Source of the DNA: Bacillota bacterium
GTDB lineage: Bacteria; Bacillota; Clostridia; Lachnospirales; Lachnospiraceae
Assembly: GCA_023437365.1 (NCBI GenBank)
Contig: JAEZGK010000015.1
Span: 1 to 64,000, forward strand
DNA length: 64,000 nt
Direction of reading: 5' to 3'
Shown: piece after piece, positions 17,020 through 26,095 of the stretch
How positions within the stretch are numbered: position 1 is the stretch's first letter
Layout: each line of letters opens with the position of its first letter
Notes under the pieces: generated by a model
What the model was told of the DNA's origin: nothing
The model's input: only the letters and a program-made list of their open reading frames with translations
Database searches by the model: none
Translations under genes and position numbers: made by a program

Positions 17020-17044
17020 TAAAAGACAGGGATGCATACCATAA

Positions 17045-17073
17045 TTGCTTTTATATAAATATGATGTTATAAT
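17045..17073 (+). promoter_or_regulatory. Promoter of the tsaC-like operon
   Basis: TTGCTT (17045-17050), 17 bases, TATAAT (17068-17073), 38 bases before the start codon. Confidence 0.6.
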
Positions 17074-17111
17074 GAGGTTCGGCGCATGATTGCCATGAGG
17101 AGCATTATGAT

Positions 17112-18188
17112 ATGAATACGATAATAAAAAAGGTTGATGAACTGAGGCTGCAGCCCGAGGATTTGTCCGAAGCCGCGCAGATACTTCGTAACGGCGGTCT
17201 GGTTGCATTTCCGACAGAGACGGTCTATGGGCTGGGTGCAAATGCTTTGGAAGCTTCAGCAGCTAAGAAAATATATGAAGCGAAGGGAAGACCCTCAGAT
17301 AATCCGTTAATTGTTCATATTTGCAGGGTTGAGGATATAGAGGTACTGGCCAGAGAGATACCGGAGATGGCGTATCATTTAGCTGAAGTATTCTGGCCGG
17401 GGCCCTTGACAATAATTCTAAAGAAGAAGGAAATTGTACCCCATGGAACAACAGGAGGATTGGAGACAGTCGCCATTCGCCTGCCTGCCAATCAGATAGC
17501 CAGGAAACTAATTGAAGAGTCAAGAGTGTTTGTAGCTGCTCCCAGTGCAAATATATCAGGAAAGCCCAGTCCGACGAAGGCTGAACATGTCATCAAGGAT
17601 ATGAAGGGTAAGGTAGATATGATTATTGACGGCGGCTCGGCAACCCTTGGTCTGGAATCAACCATTGTGGATTTGACCGGTCCTGTGCCAGTCATACTTC
17701 GACCCGGATGCATTACTAAGGTGATGCTGGAGAATGTCATCGGAACGGTCGAAGTGGATCCGGCAATTTTAAGCAAAACACCTGGGGTCAATGTGGCTCC
17801 GAAGGCTCCGGGAATGAAGTATCGCCATTATGCACCGGAAGGAAATCTCACTATTTATGAAGGTGATTTAAAACTGGTAATCGATGCAATTAATGAGAAG
17901 GCAAAAGAAAAAACGGAAAGCGGGAAGCGTGTGGGAGTAATCGCTACCGATGAGACCAAGACCTTGTACCGTTACGGAACGGTTATGACAATCGGCTCAA
18001 GGAGGGAGGAAGCTTCCATTGCTGCCGGATTATATGCCATACTCCGGGAATTCGACGAATTACACGCAGAATATATCTATACAGAAAGCTTTGCGGATAA
18101 TAGCTTAGGACATGCTATTATGAACAGACTTTTAAAAGCAGCAGGCTACAGAATAGTAAAGGTCACTGATCATCAAACAGCACAATAA
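17112..18188 (+). CDS. tsaC: L-threonylcarbamoyladenylate synthase (Sua5/YwlC)
   Basis: This 358-residue enzyme makes threonylcarbamoyl-AMP from threonine, bicarbonate and ATP for the t6A37 modification of ANN-decoding tRNAs. The YrdC domain (about 20-205) shows GLVAFPTETVYGLGANA, KGRPSDNPLIVHI and PSANISGKPSPT. A C-terminal Sua5 domain (about 235-355, APGMKYRHYAP and following) makes it the long Sua5 form, not the short TsaC. GAGGAG precedes the ATG. It is followed by an LMW phosphatase and rpiB, the Bacillus ywlC-ywlE-rpiB-like arrangement. Confidence 0.93.
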   Translation: MNTIIKKVDELRLQPEDLSEAAQILRNGGLVAFPTETVYGLGANALEASAAKKIYEAKGRPSDNPLIVHICRVEDIEVLAREIPEMAYHLAEVFWPGPLTIILKKKEIVPHGTTGGLETVAIRLPANQIARKLIEESRVFVAAPSANISGKPSPTKAEHVIKDMKGKVDMIIDGGSATLGLESTIVDLTGPVPVILRPGCITKVMLENVIGTVEVDPAILSKTPGVNVAPKAPGMKYRHYAPEGNLTIYEGDLKLVIDAINEKAKEKTESGKRVGVIATDETKTLYRYGTVMTIGSRREEASIAAGLYAILREFDELHAEYIYTESFADNSLGHAIMNRLLKAAGYRIVKVTDHQTAQ

Positions 18189-18229
18189 TACTTTTATATG
18201 AAATACTGTGCTGAATGGAGGAGTGAAGG

Positions 18230-18694
18230 TTGGAGGTATCTATGGGGAAATATCAAAAGCTTATTTTTGTATGTACCGGTAATACTTGCAGAAGTCCGAT
18301 GGCGGAAGCCATCTATAAAAATCTGGAGCAGGTCAGCGAGATGAAGGTGCTTTCCAGAGGCTTGGTGGTATTGTTTTCCGAGCCGATTAATCCGAAGGCA
18401 GAGCTTATACTGAAGAAGCATGATCTTGAACTTTCGAACCATGTGTCAAAAGGTCTAAAGGCTTCCGACATTGAAGAGAATACGATTATTCTGACTATGA
18501 CAGCAAGCCAGAAGAAGAAGATTCAGGAGCTCTATCCTGAAGCGAAGGACGTATATACCATCAAGGAATTTGCAGGTGAAATGGGGGATGTAGTTGATCC
18601 CTATGGAGGTACATTAATGGAGTATGAGGAATGCTACATTGAATTGGGTCGTTTGGTTAAGAAAACAGTATATAAACTGAATGATGTGCAGTAG
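18230..18694 (+). CDS. ywlE: Low-molecular-weight phosphatase, probably protein-arginine phosphatase (YwlE-like)
   Basis: This protein of about 154 residues has the LMW-PTP signature CTGNTCRSPMAEA (nucleophile C15, Arg21) and a C-terminal acid loop (VVDPYGG). The threonine in CTGNTCR is the residue that marks YwlE-type arginine phosphatases; tyrosine phosphatases usually have Ile or Val there. The neighbours tsaC/ywlC and rpiB match Bacillus ywlE. Two starts are possible: TTG at 18230 (GGAGGAG 6 bases upstream) and ATG at 18242 (GGAGG 5 bases upstream). It ends 17 bases before rpiB. Confidence 0.85.
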   Translation: MEVSMGKYQKLIFVCTGNTCRSPMAEAIYKNLEQVSEMKVLSRGLVVLFSEPINPKAELILKKHDLELSNHVSKGLKASDIEENTIILTMTASQKKKIQELYPEAKDVYTIKEFAGEMGDVVDPYGGTLMEYEECYIELGRLVKKTVYKLNDVQ

Positions 18695-18711
18695 AAATGG
18701 AGGCAAAAATC

Positions 18712-19143
18712 ATGATAGCAATCGGGAATGATCATACGGGATATGCTATGAAGCAAGCAATTATGGAATATTTGGACAAGAGAGGTATGGAGTATAAGGA
18801 TTTTGGCTGTGGGGAGGTAAATACCAGCGACTATCCGGAATATGCAAAACTGGTAGGGAAAGCAATTCAGAGCGGAGAATGCGATAGAGGCATCCTGATT
18901 TGCGGAACCGGGATCGGTATCTCGATTACGGCTAATAAAATGAAGGGGATACGGGCTGCACTTTGCCACGACTGCTTCAGCGCAGAAGCTACCAGACTCC
19001 ATAATGATGCAAATGTTCTGGCTCTGGGTGCAAGGGTGATCGGAATAGGTCACGCATTAAAGATTGTAGAGACCTTCCTGGACACAGAATTCTCAAAAGA
19101 AGAAAGACACATCCGCAGAATTAGAATGATGGATGAAGAATAG
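18712..19143 (+). CDS. rpiB: Ribose-5-phosphate isomerase B
   Basis: This 143-residue LacA/RpiB-family sugar-phosphate isomerase interconverts ribose-5-P and ribulose-5-P. The N-terminus IAIGNDHTGYAMK contains the conserved Asp and His of the phosphate and active site. GILICGTGIGISITANK (about 62-78) carries the catalytic cysteine and anion-hole loop. The start is the ATG at 18712, with GGAGG 9 bases before it, not the ATG at 18697. The stop at 19143 abuts the stop codon of the convergent DUF402 gene. Confidence 0.92.
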   Translation: MIAIGNDHTGYAMKQAIMEYLDKRGMEYKDFGCGEVNTSDYPEYAKLVGKAIQSGECDRGILICGTGIGISITANKMKGIRAALCHDCFSAEATRLHNDANVLALGARVIGIGHALKIVETFLDTEFSKEERHIRRIRMMDEE

Positions 19144-19626
19144 TTAAAGCAATTCTGCGCGATTGACTGTTTCCTGCAGAGTATAGAACCTTCCGTCATA
19201 GATGATCTTAAGCAAAGTGTTCACGGTTCTTAGTGCATAATTTGTTTCAGACGAAGTGATCAATTTCTGTTCCTGAGCTTCAGCAAGCTCATCCAGATCC
19301 AAAATACGAATACTGCCGTCTTCAAAGAGGATAAGATCGATTAAGAGATCCTCGATGATGACGGTGTTTTTTTCTATATCCGTTTTGGCTTGAATGATGT
19401 CGCAGTACCAATAGACGACTTGGTCATTCTCGTTGTATATTTTACTAATCTTAAAGCCTTTATCTAAAAAGAAGGCGGAAATACCTCGTGCTATATCATG
19501 ACGTGGATGCAAGGTCTTCCATCTGGTAATAATCAAATCTGGCTCTGCAATAAGAATTTCATCATCCTTAAGATGGATTAATTCTGCCGGAATAAAACGT
19601 CTGCGATATAATTGCGGTTTGACCAT
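19144..19626 (-). CDS. DUF402 family protein
   Basis: This 160-residue protein belongs to the DUF402 / YgaC-like family, whose studied members include nucleoside di- and triphosphatases and an RNase E/G-like domain fold. Visible features are the N-terminal RRRFIPAELIHLKDD, the central YWYCDI and the acidic metal-binding-type stretch IIEDLLIDLILFEDGSIRILDLDEL (in part). The exact activity is not known. GGAGG lies 7 bases before the ATG. It is convergent with rpiB, with no spacing between the stop codons and no obvious terminator. Confidence 0.75.
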   Translation of the reverse strand: MVKPQLYRRRFIPAELIHLKDDEILIAEPDLIITRWKTLHPRHDIARGISAFFLDKGFKISKIYNENDQVVYWYCDIIQAKTDIEKNTVIIEDLLIDLILFEDGSIRILDLDELAEAQEQKLITSSETNYALRTVNTLLKIIYDGRFYTLQETVNRAELL

Positions 19627-19779
19627 AAAATCCTCCGTTCATAAGAAAACCTTATAAAATACGATTTTTACAATTATAACACGAAATAGTAGTAAGGTAC
19701 AGAGATTTCGAATAAACCTTGTATTTTAGGGAAGACTAACAGTTGAAAAGTGGGATTCCTGTAAATGGAGGTTGATTTT

Positions 19780-20592
19780 TTGGAAAATAATAAGTGGAAT
19801 AAGTTTTTTCACAATATAAAGAATATCGTATCTTTCAAGAGAGCCAGGATAACCGCTTATATTGCAGTTGTCCTCTGGATTGCCGTAGTTACTCAGATGC
19901 TTGTAAATAGGATATTTCAAGAGGATGCAAGGATTACAGAAGCCTTTGTCAAGACAAATACAGATGAAATGCAAAGCAGCATAGAGATAGCAGGAGAGTA
20001 TCCAACCGGGTTCTTAAGTGATGAGGATAAGAAGAAGCTGATCTGTGATTTGGCTGCTGAAATAGGTTTGAAGATTGATAAGGAAATCTCTGTCTGGGAA
20101 GAAGACGGCAGAAGCGAATATTATTTTTATAAACAAGCAAAAAAGGCGAGCTCAGAGATTAAGATTATCAGTGTGGAACAGGAAGAGGATGATGTGATTA
20201 AGATGAAGCATTACATCATTGCACGTCTGACCATATGTGAGGGGATACAGAGCATTGACAGATATAAGGTGCTTCTTGAAAAAGCATTTGAGAGGCTAAA
20301 GGCCGGAGATGTTCAGATAACATTGAAATATGAAGGAAATCGAGAAGGGGATATGACTACTGAGCAAAAGCATGAACTGGCTCAGCTGTTGGTGGATGAG
20401 CTGCAGGGAAGGATTGCTCTGGAATATGATGAGGGAGATATTTTCACAGTCTATGGGTATACCGGCATGCTGAAAGAATATGTGACGACAATGGATAATA
20501 AAATTAATATTCAGATAGCCATCTCCTATAATGAGTTGACGAATAAAACGAGAATAGAACTTGCAACACCAATCATGGAGGAAGACTGGTAA
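19780..20592 (+). CDS. ywmB: YwmB-family (TATA-box-binding-like fold) protein
   Basis: This protein of about 270 residues has an N-terminal membrane helix (ARITAYIAVVLWIAVVTQML). An extracytoplasmic region follows that resembles the YwmB family, seen mostly in spore-forming Firmicutes and of unknown function. I chose the TTG at 19780 because GGAGG lies 8 bases upstream; the in-frame ATG at 19765 lacks a ribosome binding site. The stop codon lies in the loop of a perfect 12-bp hairpin (20577-20604). Confidence 0.7.
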   Translation: MENNKWNKFFHNIKNIVSFKRARITAYIAVVLWIAVVTQMLVNRIFQEDARITEAFVKTNTDEMQSSIEIAGEYPTGFLSDEDKKKLICDLAAEIGLKIDKEISVWEEDGRSEYYFYKQAKKASSEIKIISVEQEEDDVIKMKHYIIARLTICEGIQSIDRYKVLLEKAFERLKAGDVQITLKYEGNREGDMTTEQKHELAQLLVDELQGRIALEYDEGDIFTVYGYTGMLKEYVTTMDNKINIQIAISYNELTNKTRIELATPIMEEDW

Positions 20593-20604
20593 CAGTCTTC
20601 CTCC
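20577..20604. terminator. Hairpin over the ywmB stop codon
   Basis: GGAGGAAGACTG and CAGTCTTCCTCC are a perfect 12-bp stem; the loop GTAA contains the stop codon. ATGTAAATTTT follows. It sits between convergent genes. Confidence 0.55.
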
Positions 20605-20632
20605 ATGTAAATTTTATACTAGTTTAACTTAT

Positions 20633-22096
20633 TTAAAACCAGCGGTGTCTGCTGCGATGGCGTCTTCTTCTGTTAAGAAATTCACCCAGAAGCAGAAGGG
20701 ATACAATATCACGAAGATGATTTGGGCGTCGTCTTGGCGGATAGAAATAGACGCTGTTGGCTTCTACCTGTGGTTCTTCATCCATATCCTTAATCTTGTC
20801 GTAGATACGGTCTGTAATCTTTTCTAGGTATTCACGGTCCGGATACTCGTCAAACATCATGCTGCCATCATATTCCATTTTATCACATTCATCATCAACT
20901 TCCCGTTGAATACGTTTTGCGGTTCTCGGATATAACTGCTTCATATAATCGACGTCACGGTCTAAATCGGCACTGTTATCATAACCGTAGAGAGGAAACA
21001 TGGGAATACCCATCGGTGCTTGATAAGAGTTGGCATTCGGCAGATACATATTGGGGATTCCCTGATAAGAAGGATAATTCATATTAGGCATCATCTCCGG
21101 TCCATAGAGAGGCATCGGATTATAATAGTATGTCATCTCAGGCATGGGGCCGGGCTGAGGCTTGGGACTAGGTTGAGGCACGGGGCCGGGCTGAGGCTTG
21201 GGACTAGGTTGAGGCCTGGGAACGGGTTGAGGCCTGGGAACGGGTTGAGGCATAGGAACGGGTTGAGGCATGGGACCGGGCTGAGGCATGGATCGCATAC
21301 CCTGGGGTGTGGTCGATGTTCCCGGCATAGTAGAAGGCATACCCTCCCGAGAGGTTGATGGACGGGATACTTCGGGATTTGTACCATATAAATAAGGCAT
21401 AGTACGTTCATTACCCATACCAGCGCCAGGGGATGTGCCCATACCAGTACCCGGAGTCATACCTCTACTTGGAGCCATACCGGTGCTCGGAGTGATTCTG
21501 GTGCCGGTGCTTGGAGGAGTGCCTATACCAGCACCCGGAGTCATACCTCTACTTGGAGCCATATCGGTACTCGGAGTGGTTCTGGTGCCGGTGCTTGGAG
21601 GAGTGCTCATACCAGCACCCGGAGTCATACCAGTACCCGGAGTCATACCTCTACTTGGAGCCATACCGGTGCTCGGAGTGGTTCTGGTGCCGGTGCTTGG
21701 AGGAGTGCCCATACCAGCACCCGGAGTCATACCAGCACCCGGAGTCATACCTGTACTAGGTGTCATACCTGTACTAGGTGTCATACCTGAACCCGGTGTT
21801 GTTCCGGCAGGCGTGCCGGGTCTCGGTACAGTTCCTGTGCTGGGGCTGATTCTGGTGCCGGTACTTGGAGTTGTGCCTGTGCCAGTAGAGTTCCTGGGTA
21901 CGGTACCTGACCCAGGGGTAGTTCTATTTGTCGTAGGAGCTGTTGGTTGAGTCATATTCGGTGTAGTAGGAGAAGCAGAGCCCGGAGTGGTAGGGCCGGT
22001 ACCTCCTGCACCACCCATAGACTGATTGTGGACATTATAATTTGGCACCTTATATTTATGATCGGTGCCGAAGTTGTTGCCAAAAGTAAATGACAT
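20633..22096 (-). CDS. Pro/Thr/Gly-rich repeat protein with conserved charged C-terminus
   Basis: This 487-residue protein has a short unique start (MSFTFGNNFGTDHKYKVPNY). About 200 residues follow of six-residue repeats such as GMTPST, GMTPGA, TRTTPST and MAPSRG. Next come about 60 residues of PMPQPV/PKPQPG repeats and a Tyr/Met/Asn-rich stretch (PLYGPEMMPNMNYPSY). The last 110 residues are charged and look folded (YPRTAKRIQREVDDECDKME, DRIYDKIKDMDEE), ending in a basic RRRRHRSRHRWF tail. There is no signal peptide or membrane helix. I know of similar C-termini in Lachnospiraceae but no assigned function. A spore-coat or exosporium structural role is an inference from composition and the sporulation-rich surroundings. 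Confidence 0.7.
   Translation of the reverse strand: MSFTFGNNFGTDHKYKVPNYNVHNQSMGGAGGTGPTTPGSASPTTPNMTQPTAPTTNRTTPGSGTVPRNSTGTGTTPSTGTRISPSTGTVPRPGTPAGTTPGSGMTPSTGMTPSTGMTPGAGMTPGAGMGTPPSTGTRTTPSTGMAPSRGMTPGTGMTPGAGMSTPPSTGTRTTPSTDMAPSRGMTPGAGIGTPPSTGTRITPSTGMAPSRGMTPGTGMGTSPGAGMGNERTMPYLYGTNPEVSRPSTSREGMPSTMPGTSTTPQGMRSMPQPGPMPQPVPMPQPVPRPQPVPRPQPSPKPQPGPVPQPSPKPQPGPMPEMTYYYNPMPLYGPEMMPNMNYPSYQGIPNMYLPNANSYQAPMGIPMFPLYGYDNSADLDRDVDYMKQLYPRTAKRIQREVDDECDKMEYDGSMMFDEYPDREYLEKITDRIYDKIKDMDEEPQVEANSVYFYPPRRRPNHLRDIVSLLLLGEFLNRRRRHRSRHRWF
21458..21710. repeat. Near-identical 66-base coding repeats
   Basis: A unit of about 66 bases (CATACCTCTACTTGGAGCCA through GGTGCTTGGAGGAGTGC) occurs at 21458, 21542 and 21644. 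The spacings of 84 and 102 bases differ by one 18-base (six-codon) subunit. Copies differ by only a few bases, so the array has expanded or been homogenised recently and its length may vary between strains. Confidence 0.75.
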
Positions 22097-22266
22097 ATTT
22101 TGTACTCCTAGCTTTTTATTAATAATATATGCAGCCTTAATTGATTATGAAATCGCTTAGAAGCCAATCTTAAGATAAAATTTATAATAATATGGTTGTA
22201 CTATCTTCGAAAAGACATTAAAATATAGGAAGATAGTTTCCAACTGTTTATGTTTGGAAGTTTTGT

Positions 22267-23523
22267 GTGATGAAAATTAATAAGAGTGGGTATTGTGGAA
22301 TGGATGTGGCAATTAGTAATATTTTTGATGAAATGATAAATAAGGACCTAATTGGGGTGGTCATCAGTAATTCTTCCGATAAAGAGCGGATCGCTAAAGT
22401 AAAAATACGCCCAGTTATGATTAAGCAGGAGCTTTTGTTTCAGGTGTCCGAATATATAGGCCAGCAGATATTCCATCATAATTATACTAAGAAGGAATTG
22501 TCAGGTAAGCTTACTGAATGGTTTGAGGGACTGTTTCGTCAATGTGAAATTACCTCTGACACATGGAAAGCTACTGTCTTAATCAGTAAAAAGGGGAAAG
22601 CGACCGTGAATAGAAAGAGGATGGATAGCCAAAAGATTGCATCCGTTCAGGAGGAATCAAAAACCAGCAAGCAATCAGAAGATAACCTGCTCCATAATAA
22701 GAAAAAGAATTACATTCTGGAGGAAGGTAAACCGCTGCCGTTTTTGGTGGACTTGGGGGTTATGACACTCGCAGGGCAGATCGTGAAAGCAAAATCAGAT
22801 AAGTTCAAGCAGATTAACCGTTTTCTTGAGTATATAGAAGATATTCTTCCCTATCTGAAGCGTGACAAAGAATTGACTATTCTTGATTTCGGATGCGGCA
22901 AATCCTATCTTACCTTTGCATTATATTATTATCTTAAGGTAATGAAGAATTATCCGATCAATGTGATCGGTCTTGACTTAAAGACGGACGTTATCAGGCA
23001 TTGTAACCAGCTGAGTGAAAAGTTCGGATATGACAAGCTGCATTTTCTTGAAGGAGATATTGCTTCCTATCAAGGCAGCAGCAGTGTAGATATGGTGGTA
23101 ACCTTGCATGCCTGTGACACAGCTACAGATTATGCACTTCATAAAGCAGTACTTTGGGGTGCGCAGGTTATTCTATCCGTGCCTTGCTGCCAGCATGAGC
23201 TGAACAGACAGCTTCAGAATGAGATGCTGAAGCCTGTGCTCAAATACGGAATTGTCAGGGAACGTATGTCGGCATTGATTACGGATGCCCTGAGAGCGGA
23301 AATATTAGAGACGAAAGGCTATAAGGTGCAGCTGCTGGAATTCATCGATATGGAGCACACACCAAAAAATATTTTGATACGTGCTGTAAAAGCAAGGAAA
23401 GCCATTGATTCCTCGAGTGATGCGCAGCAAGGTCTGCAAGCCTGTATGGAATTTCTGAATGCCGATCCATGCCTGCTACGATTGTTTAGGGAAGAGACTG
23501 ACAAGGAAGGGAAGCAAAATTGA
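22267..23523 (+). CDS. SAM-dependent methyltransferase (Methyltransf_32-like)
   Basis: In this 418-residue protein the first 150 residues are poorly conserved. The second half (about 155-375) is a Rossmann methyltransferase: motif I ILDFGCGKSYLTFAL (about 206-220), INVIGLDLKTD for the acidic end of strand 2, and VVTLHACDTATDYAL and SVPCCQHEL for later strands. That pattern (HACDTATD, PCCQHE) fits the Methyltransf_32 family related to RNA and small-molecule methylases. The substrate is unknown. GTG at 22267 or the adjacent ATG at 22270 may be the start. It overlaps the next gene by 4 bases. Confidence 0.8.
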   Translation: MMKINKSGYCGMDVAISNIFDEMINKDLIGVVISNSSDKERIAKVKIRPVMIKQELLFQVSEYIGQQIFHHNYTKKELSGKLTEWFEGLFRQCEITSDTWKATVLISKKGKATVNRKRMDSQKIASVQEESKTSKQSEDNLLHNKKKNYILEEGKPLPFLVDLGVMTLAGQIVKAKSDKFKQINRFLEYIEDILPYLKRDKELTILDFGCGKSYLTFALYYYLKVMKNYPINVIGLDLKTDVIRHCNQLSEKFGYDKLHFLEGDIASYQGSSSVDMVVTLHACDTATDYALHKAVLWGAQVILSVPCCQHELNRQLQNEMLKPVLKYGIVRERMSALITDALRAEILETKGYKVQLLEFIDMEHTPKNILIRAVKARKAIDSSSDAQQGLQACMEFLNADPCLLRLFREETDKEGKQN

Positions 23524-26066
23524 AATACATCTACCGAATCATCATCTTATTAGCAATTTTCATTGGGGCGCTTTATTATTTCAGTGGGGATATCAAGGAG
23601 GTCGTTTTCGAGACTAACCAAACCACTGATATGGCAAGGGCTTCCTTTCCTTTGCTTACAATCAGGGAGGCTGGGAAGGAAATAAATCTTCTTCATGGCT
23701 ATAGTACTAATCTTGCTGCAAATAAGCTTCGTGAAACAGTCGTTCCTCTGGGAACAGAAAAATCCTTTGAGGTAGTGATAGATCAAAAGGATTATGATAT
23801 CAAGAAGCTGAGTTATGAGGTACGTGATTTCCTTGATAATTCATTGATTGAAAACGGCTCTGTCAGCGTATTCGAGGAATCGGACGAGAAGAAGATTGCG
23901 AAAATCAAATTGACTGTGGAGCTCCCCAAGGAGAAGGAATACGCCGTTAAAATAACATTAATTTCCAGTGACAGCAGCAAAATGTACTACTATCAGCGGA
24001 TTAAAATCTATGACAATACCTACTTAAAGGAAAAGCTGGATTTTATCATGAATTTTCATGATTCCATCATGGATAAAGCTAAGGCACAGCAGATAGTAAA
24101 ATATCTTGAGCCACTGGGTTCGGCAGATAATTCTTCTTTGGCGCATGTCAATATCAATTCCAGTTTCGAACTGGTCAGCTGGGGAAATCTGAAGCCGGTT
24201 GTATTAACTGAAATAATTCCTTCTGTCATAGAACTGTATTCTGATACGGCATCTGTGGAGCTTCAATATTATATTGAGGCCGAGGTAGCCGGTGAGAAAG
24301 AAAAATATAAGGTCACAGAATTCTATCGGGTTAGATATAGTACGGATCGGATGTTTCTACTGAACTATGAACGCAGGATGGAAGCTTTATTTGATATCCA
24401 TCTTGCCAGTGTCTCAAGAAATGAATTGAAGCTCGGAATTACTTCAGATACAGAGGTTCGGACTGTTACCTCTGGTGATGAGAAGAAACTGGCTTTTGTC
24501 AGAGACAGGGAGCTGTGGTTCTATGATCTGGAGAATAACAATATAACCAGAGTGTTTTCCTTCTGTCAGGATAACACAGATTTTTTAAGGGAATTATATG
24601 ACCAGCATGATATCCGTATTCTAAATATGGACGAGGAAGGAAATCTTGATTTTCTGGTATATGGATATATGAACCGCGGACAGTACGAGGGCAGGGTAGC
24701 AATTATTCTTTATCGTTTTATCCGCACAGAGAACAGGATTGAAGAACGGCTTTATATTCCTGTGGATGAGCCTTATCAGACGCTCAAAGAAAACCTTGGC
24801 AAACTGACTTATGTCAATGCCCTCGGTGTGTTCTATATTCAGGCATATAATAATATTTACTCGTATAATCTGATCACCAGAGAGTTATCTCAGCTTGCCG
24901 CCAATGTTTCAATAGATCAGTTGGTGGTATTGGATAATCTAAACTATGTGGCTTGGCAGGATAATTCGGACCCCAAAAAATCAAAAAACATCAATATTAT
25001 GAATTTGGAGACAGGGGATACTGAGGTAATCAGCTCGGAGAATGGTTATTCCATACGTTTGATGGATATGATAGATTCGAATCTGATTTATGGATTTGTT
25101 AAGGAAAAAGATATATCCTCCATGATGGATGGAAACGTACTTGCCCCCCTAGAAAGAATGGAGATTGCTTCTGTTGATAAAAAGGTACTGAAGAGCTATT
25201 CTAAGCCTGATTTTTATATCTCGGGCCTGGAGGTGAAGGATAATATTATTGAACTTCGCAGGGTACAGAAGGTCACGGAAAACGAAAGAACCGCTTATAC
25301 ACTGGCACCTTCCGACTATATTATGAACCAGGTAAAGACAGAAGCCAAAGCATCACAGGTGACCTCAAGAGTAACCGATCAAGCATTGACGGAATATTAT
25401 CTTACCCTGCCAAGGGGTTTTGTGATGGGAGCAATTCCGAAGGTTCAGGGTACGGTAAATACTGTGATTGAAGAGGACCCTACCGTCCGGCTGCCGATCT
25501 CAACAGAGCAGCAGATCTGTTATTACCCTTACGTCAGCGGGGAGATAGAAGCTGCTTATGATAATGCAGCTGATGCCATCTCGGTTGCGAGGGATCATGT
25601 GGGTGTGGTATTAAACAACAATCAGCAGATTGTATGGGAGAGAGGCGTGAAGTCAGCAGCTTATACCATAGATGCTTTCCAAAATATGACCTGGTCAGCG
25701 ACTCAGGATAAAACGGTTGAAACCTGTATCCAGCTGATGCTTGCCCACCAGAAGGTGGATACTGCTATCAGCCAGCTTTCTGTGAAGCAAAGTTCGGCGT
25801 ATGATGTATTGAAGCAATATTCAAACAGTACTCCTCTCAGGTTAACCGGTATCTCTTTGGAGGATGCTATGTATTATGTATCAAAGGGCAGACCTGTTTT
25901 GGCTATGACGGGGATCTCGGATGCTGTATTGATTTACGGTTATGATGCCTTTAATATCGTGGTAATCAATCCGAAAAACAGTAAGGCTATAAAGGTGGGT
26001 ATACAGGACAGTGCACAAATGTTTGAAGATGCGGGTAATGTGTTTATCTCGTTTCTAGAGCAATAA
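23520..26066 (+). CDS. Large membrane-anchored protein with a C39-like C-terminus
   Basis: This 848-residue protein has one N-terminal membrane helix (YRIIILLAIFIGALYYFSG, about 4-22), so the rest should lie outside the membrane. Residues 40-280 look beta-rich. About 300-600 contain repeated short strands (KKLAFVRDRELWFYDLENNN, LVVLDNLNYVAWQDNSDP) reminiscent of a beta-propeller. The last 200 residues resemble a C39-type cysteine peptidase: a Cys in KTVETCIQLMLAHQ and the distal VLIYGYDAFNIVVINPKNS. The usual GH before this strand is absent (GISDAVLIYGYD), so the domain may be inactive. TTG start with AAGGAAGGG upstream. It overlaps the methyltransferase gene. I cannot name the family. Confidence 0.65.
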   Translation: MKYIYRIIILLAIFIGALYYFSGDIKEVVFETNQTTDMARASFPLLTIREAGKEINLLHGYSTNLAANKLRETVVPLGTEKSFEVVIDQKDYDIKKLSYEVRDFLDNSLIENGSVSVFEESDEKKIAKIKLTVELPKEKEYAVKITLISSDSSKMYYYQRIKIYDNTYLKEKLDFIMNFHDSIMDKAKAQQIVKYLEPLGSADNSSLAHVNINSSFELVSWGNLKPVVLTEIIPSVIELYSDTASVELQYYIEAEVAGEKEKYKVTEFYRVRYSTDRMFLLNYERRMEALFDIHLASVSRNELKLGITSDTEVRTVTSGDEKKLAFVRDRELWFYDLENNNITRVFSFCQDNTDFLRELYDQHDIRILNMDEEGNLDFLVYGYMNRGQYEGRVAIILYRFIRTENRIEERLYIPVDEPYQTLKENLGKLTYVNALGVFYIQAYNNIYSYNLITRELSQLAANVSIDQLVVLDNLNYVAWQDNSDPKKSKNINIMNLETGDTEVISSENGYSIRLMDMIDSNLIYGFVKEKDISSMMDGNVLAPLERMEIASVDKKVLKSYSKPDFYISGLEVKDNIIELRRVQKVTENERTAYTLAPSDYIMNQVKTEAKASQVTSRVTDQALTEYYLTLPRGFVMGAIPKVQGTVNTVIEEDPTVRLPISTEQQICYYPYVSGEIEAAYDNAADAISVARDHVGVVLNNNQQIVWERGVKSAAYTIDAFQNMTWSATQDKTVETCIQLMLAHQKVDTAISQLSVKQSSAYDVLKQYSNSTPLRLTGISLEDAMYYVSKGRPVLAMTGISDAVLIYGYDAFNIVVINPKNSKAIKVGIQDSAQMFEDAGNVFISFLEQ

Positions 26067-26095
26067 TATAAATTAACATACAAGGAGACAAAACT

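Noticed and set aside
17112..18188. Possible fusion of two genes in the tsaC-like protein
   Set aside because: The extra C-terminal domain is the normal Sua5 domain of the long form.
21435..21950. Long plus-strand ORF of PVLGV-type repeats opposite the repeat protein
   Set aside because: It is the complement of the periodic Pro/Thr/Gly coding repeats, which keep several frames open. It has no ribosome binding site and no folded ends.
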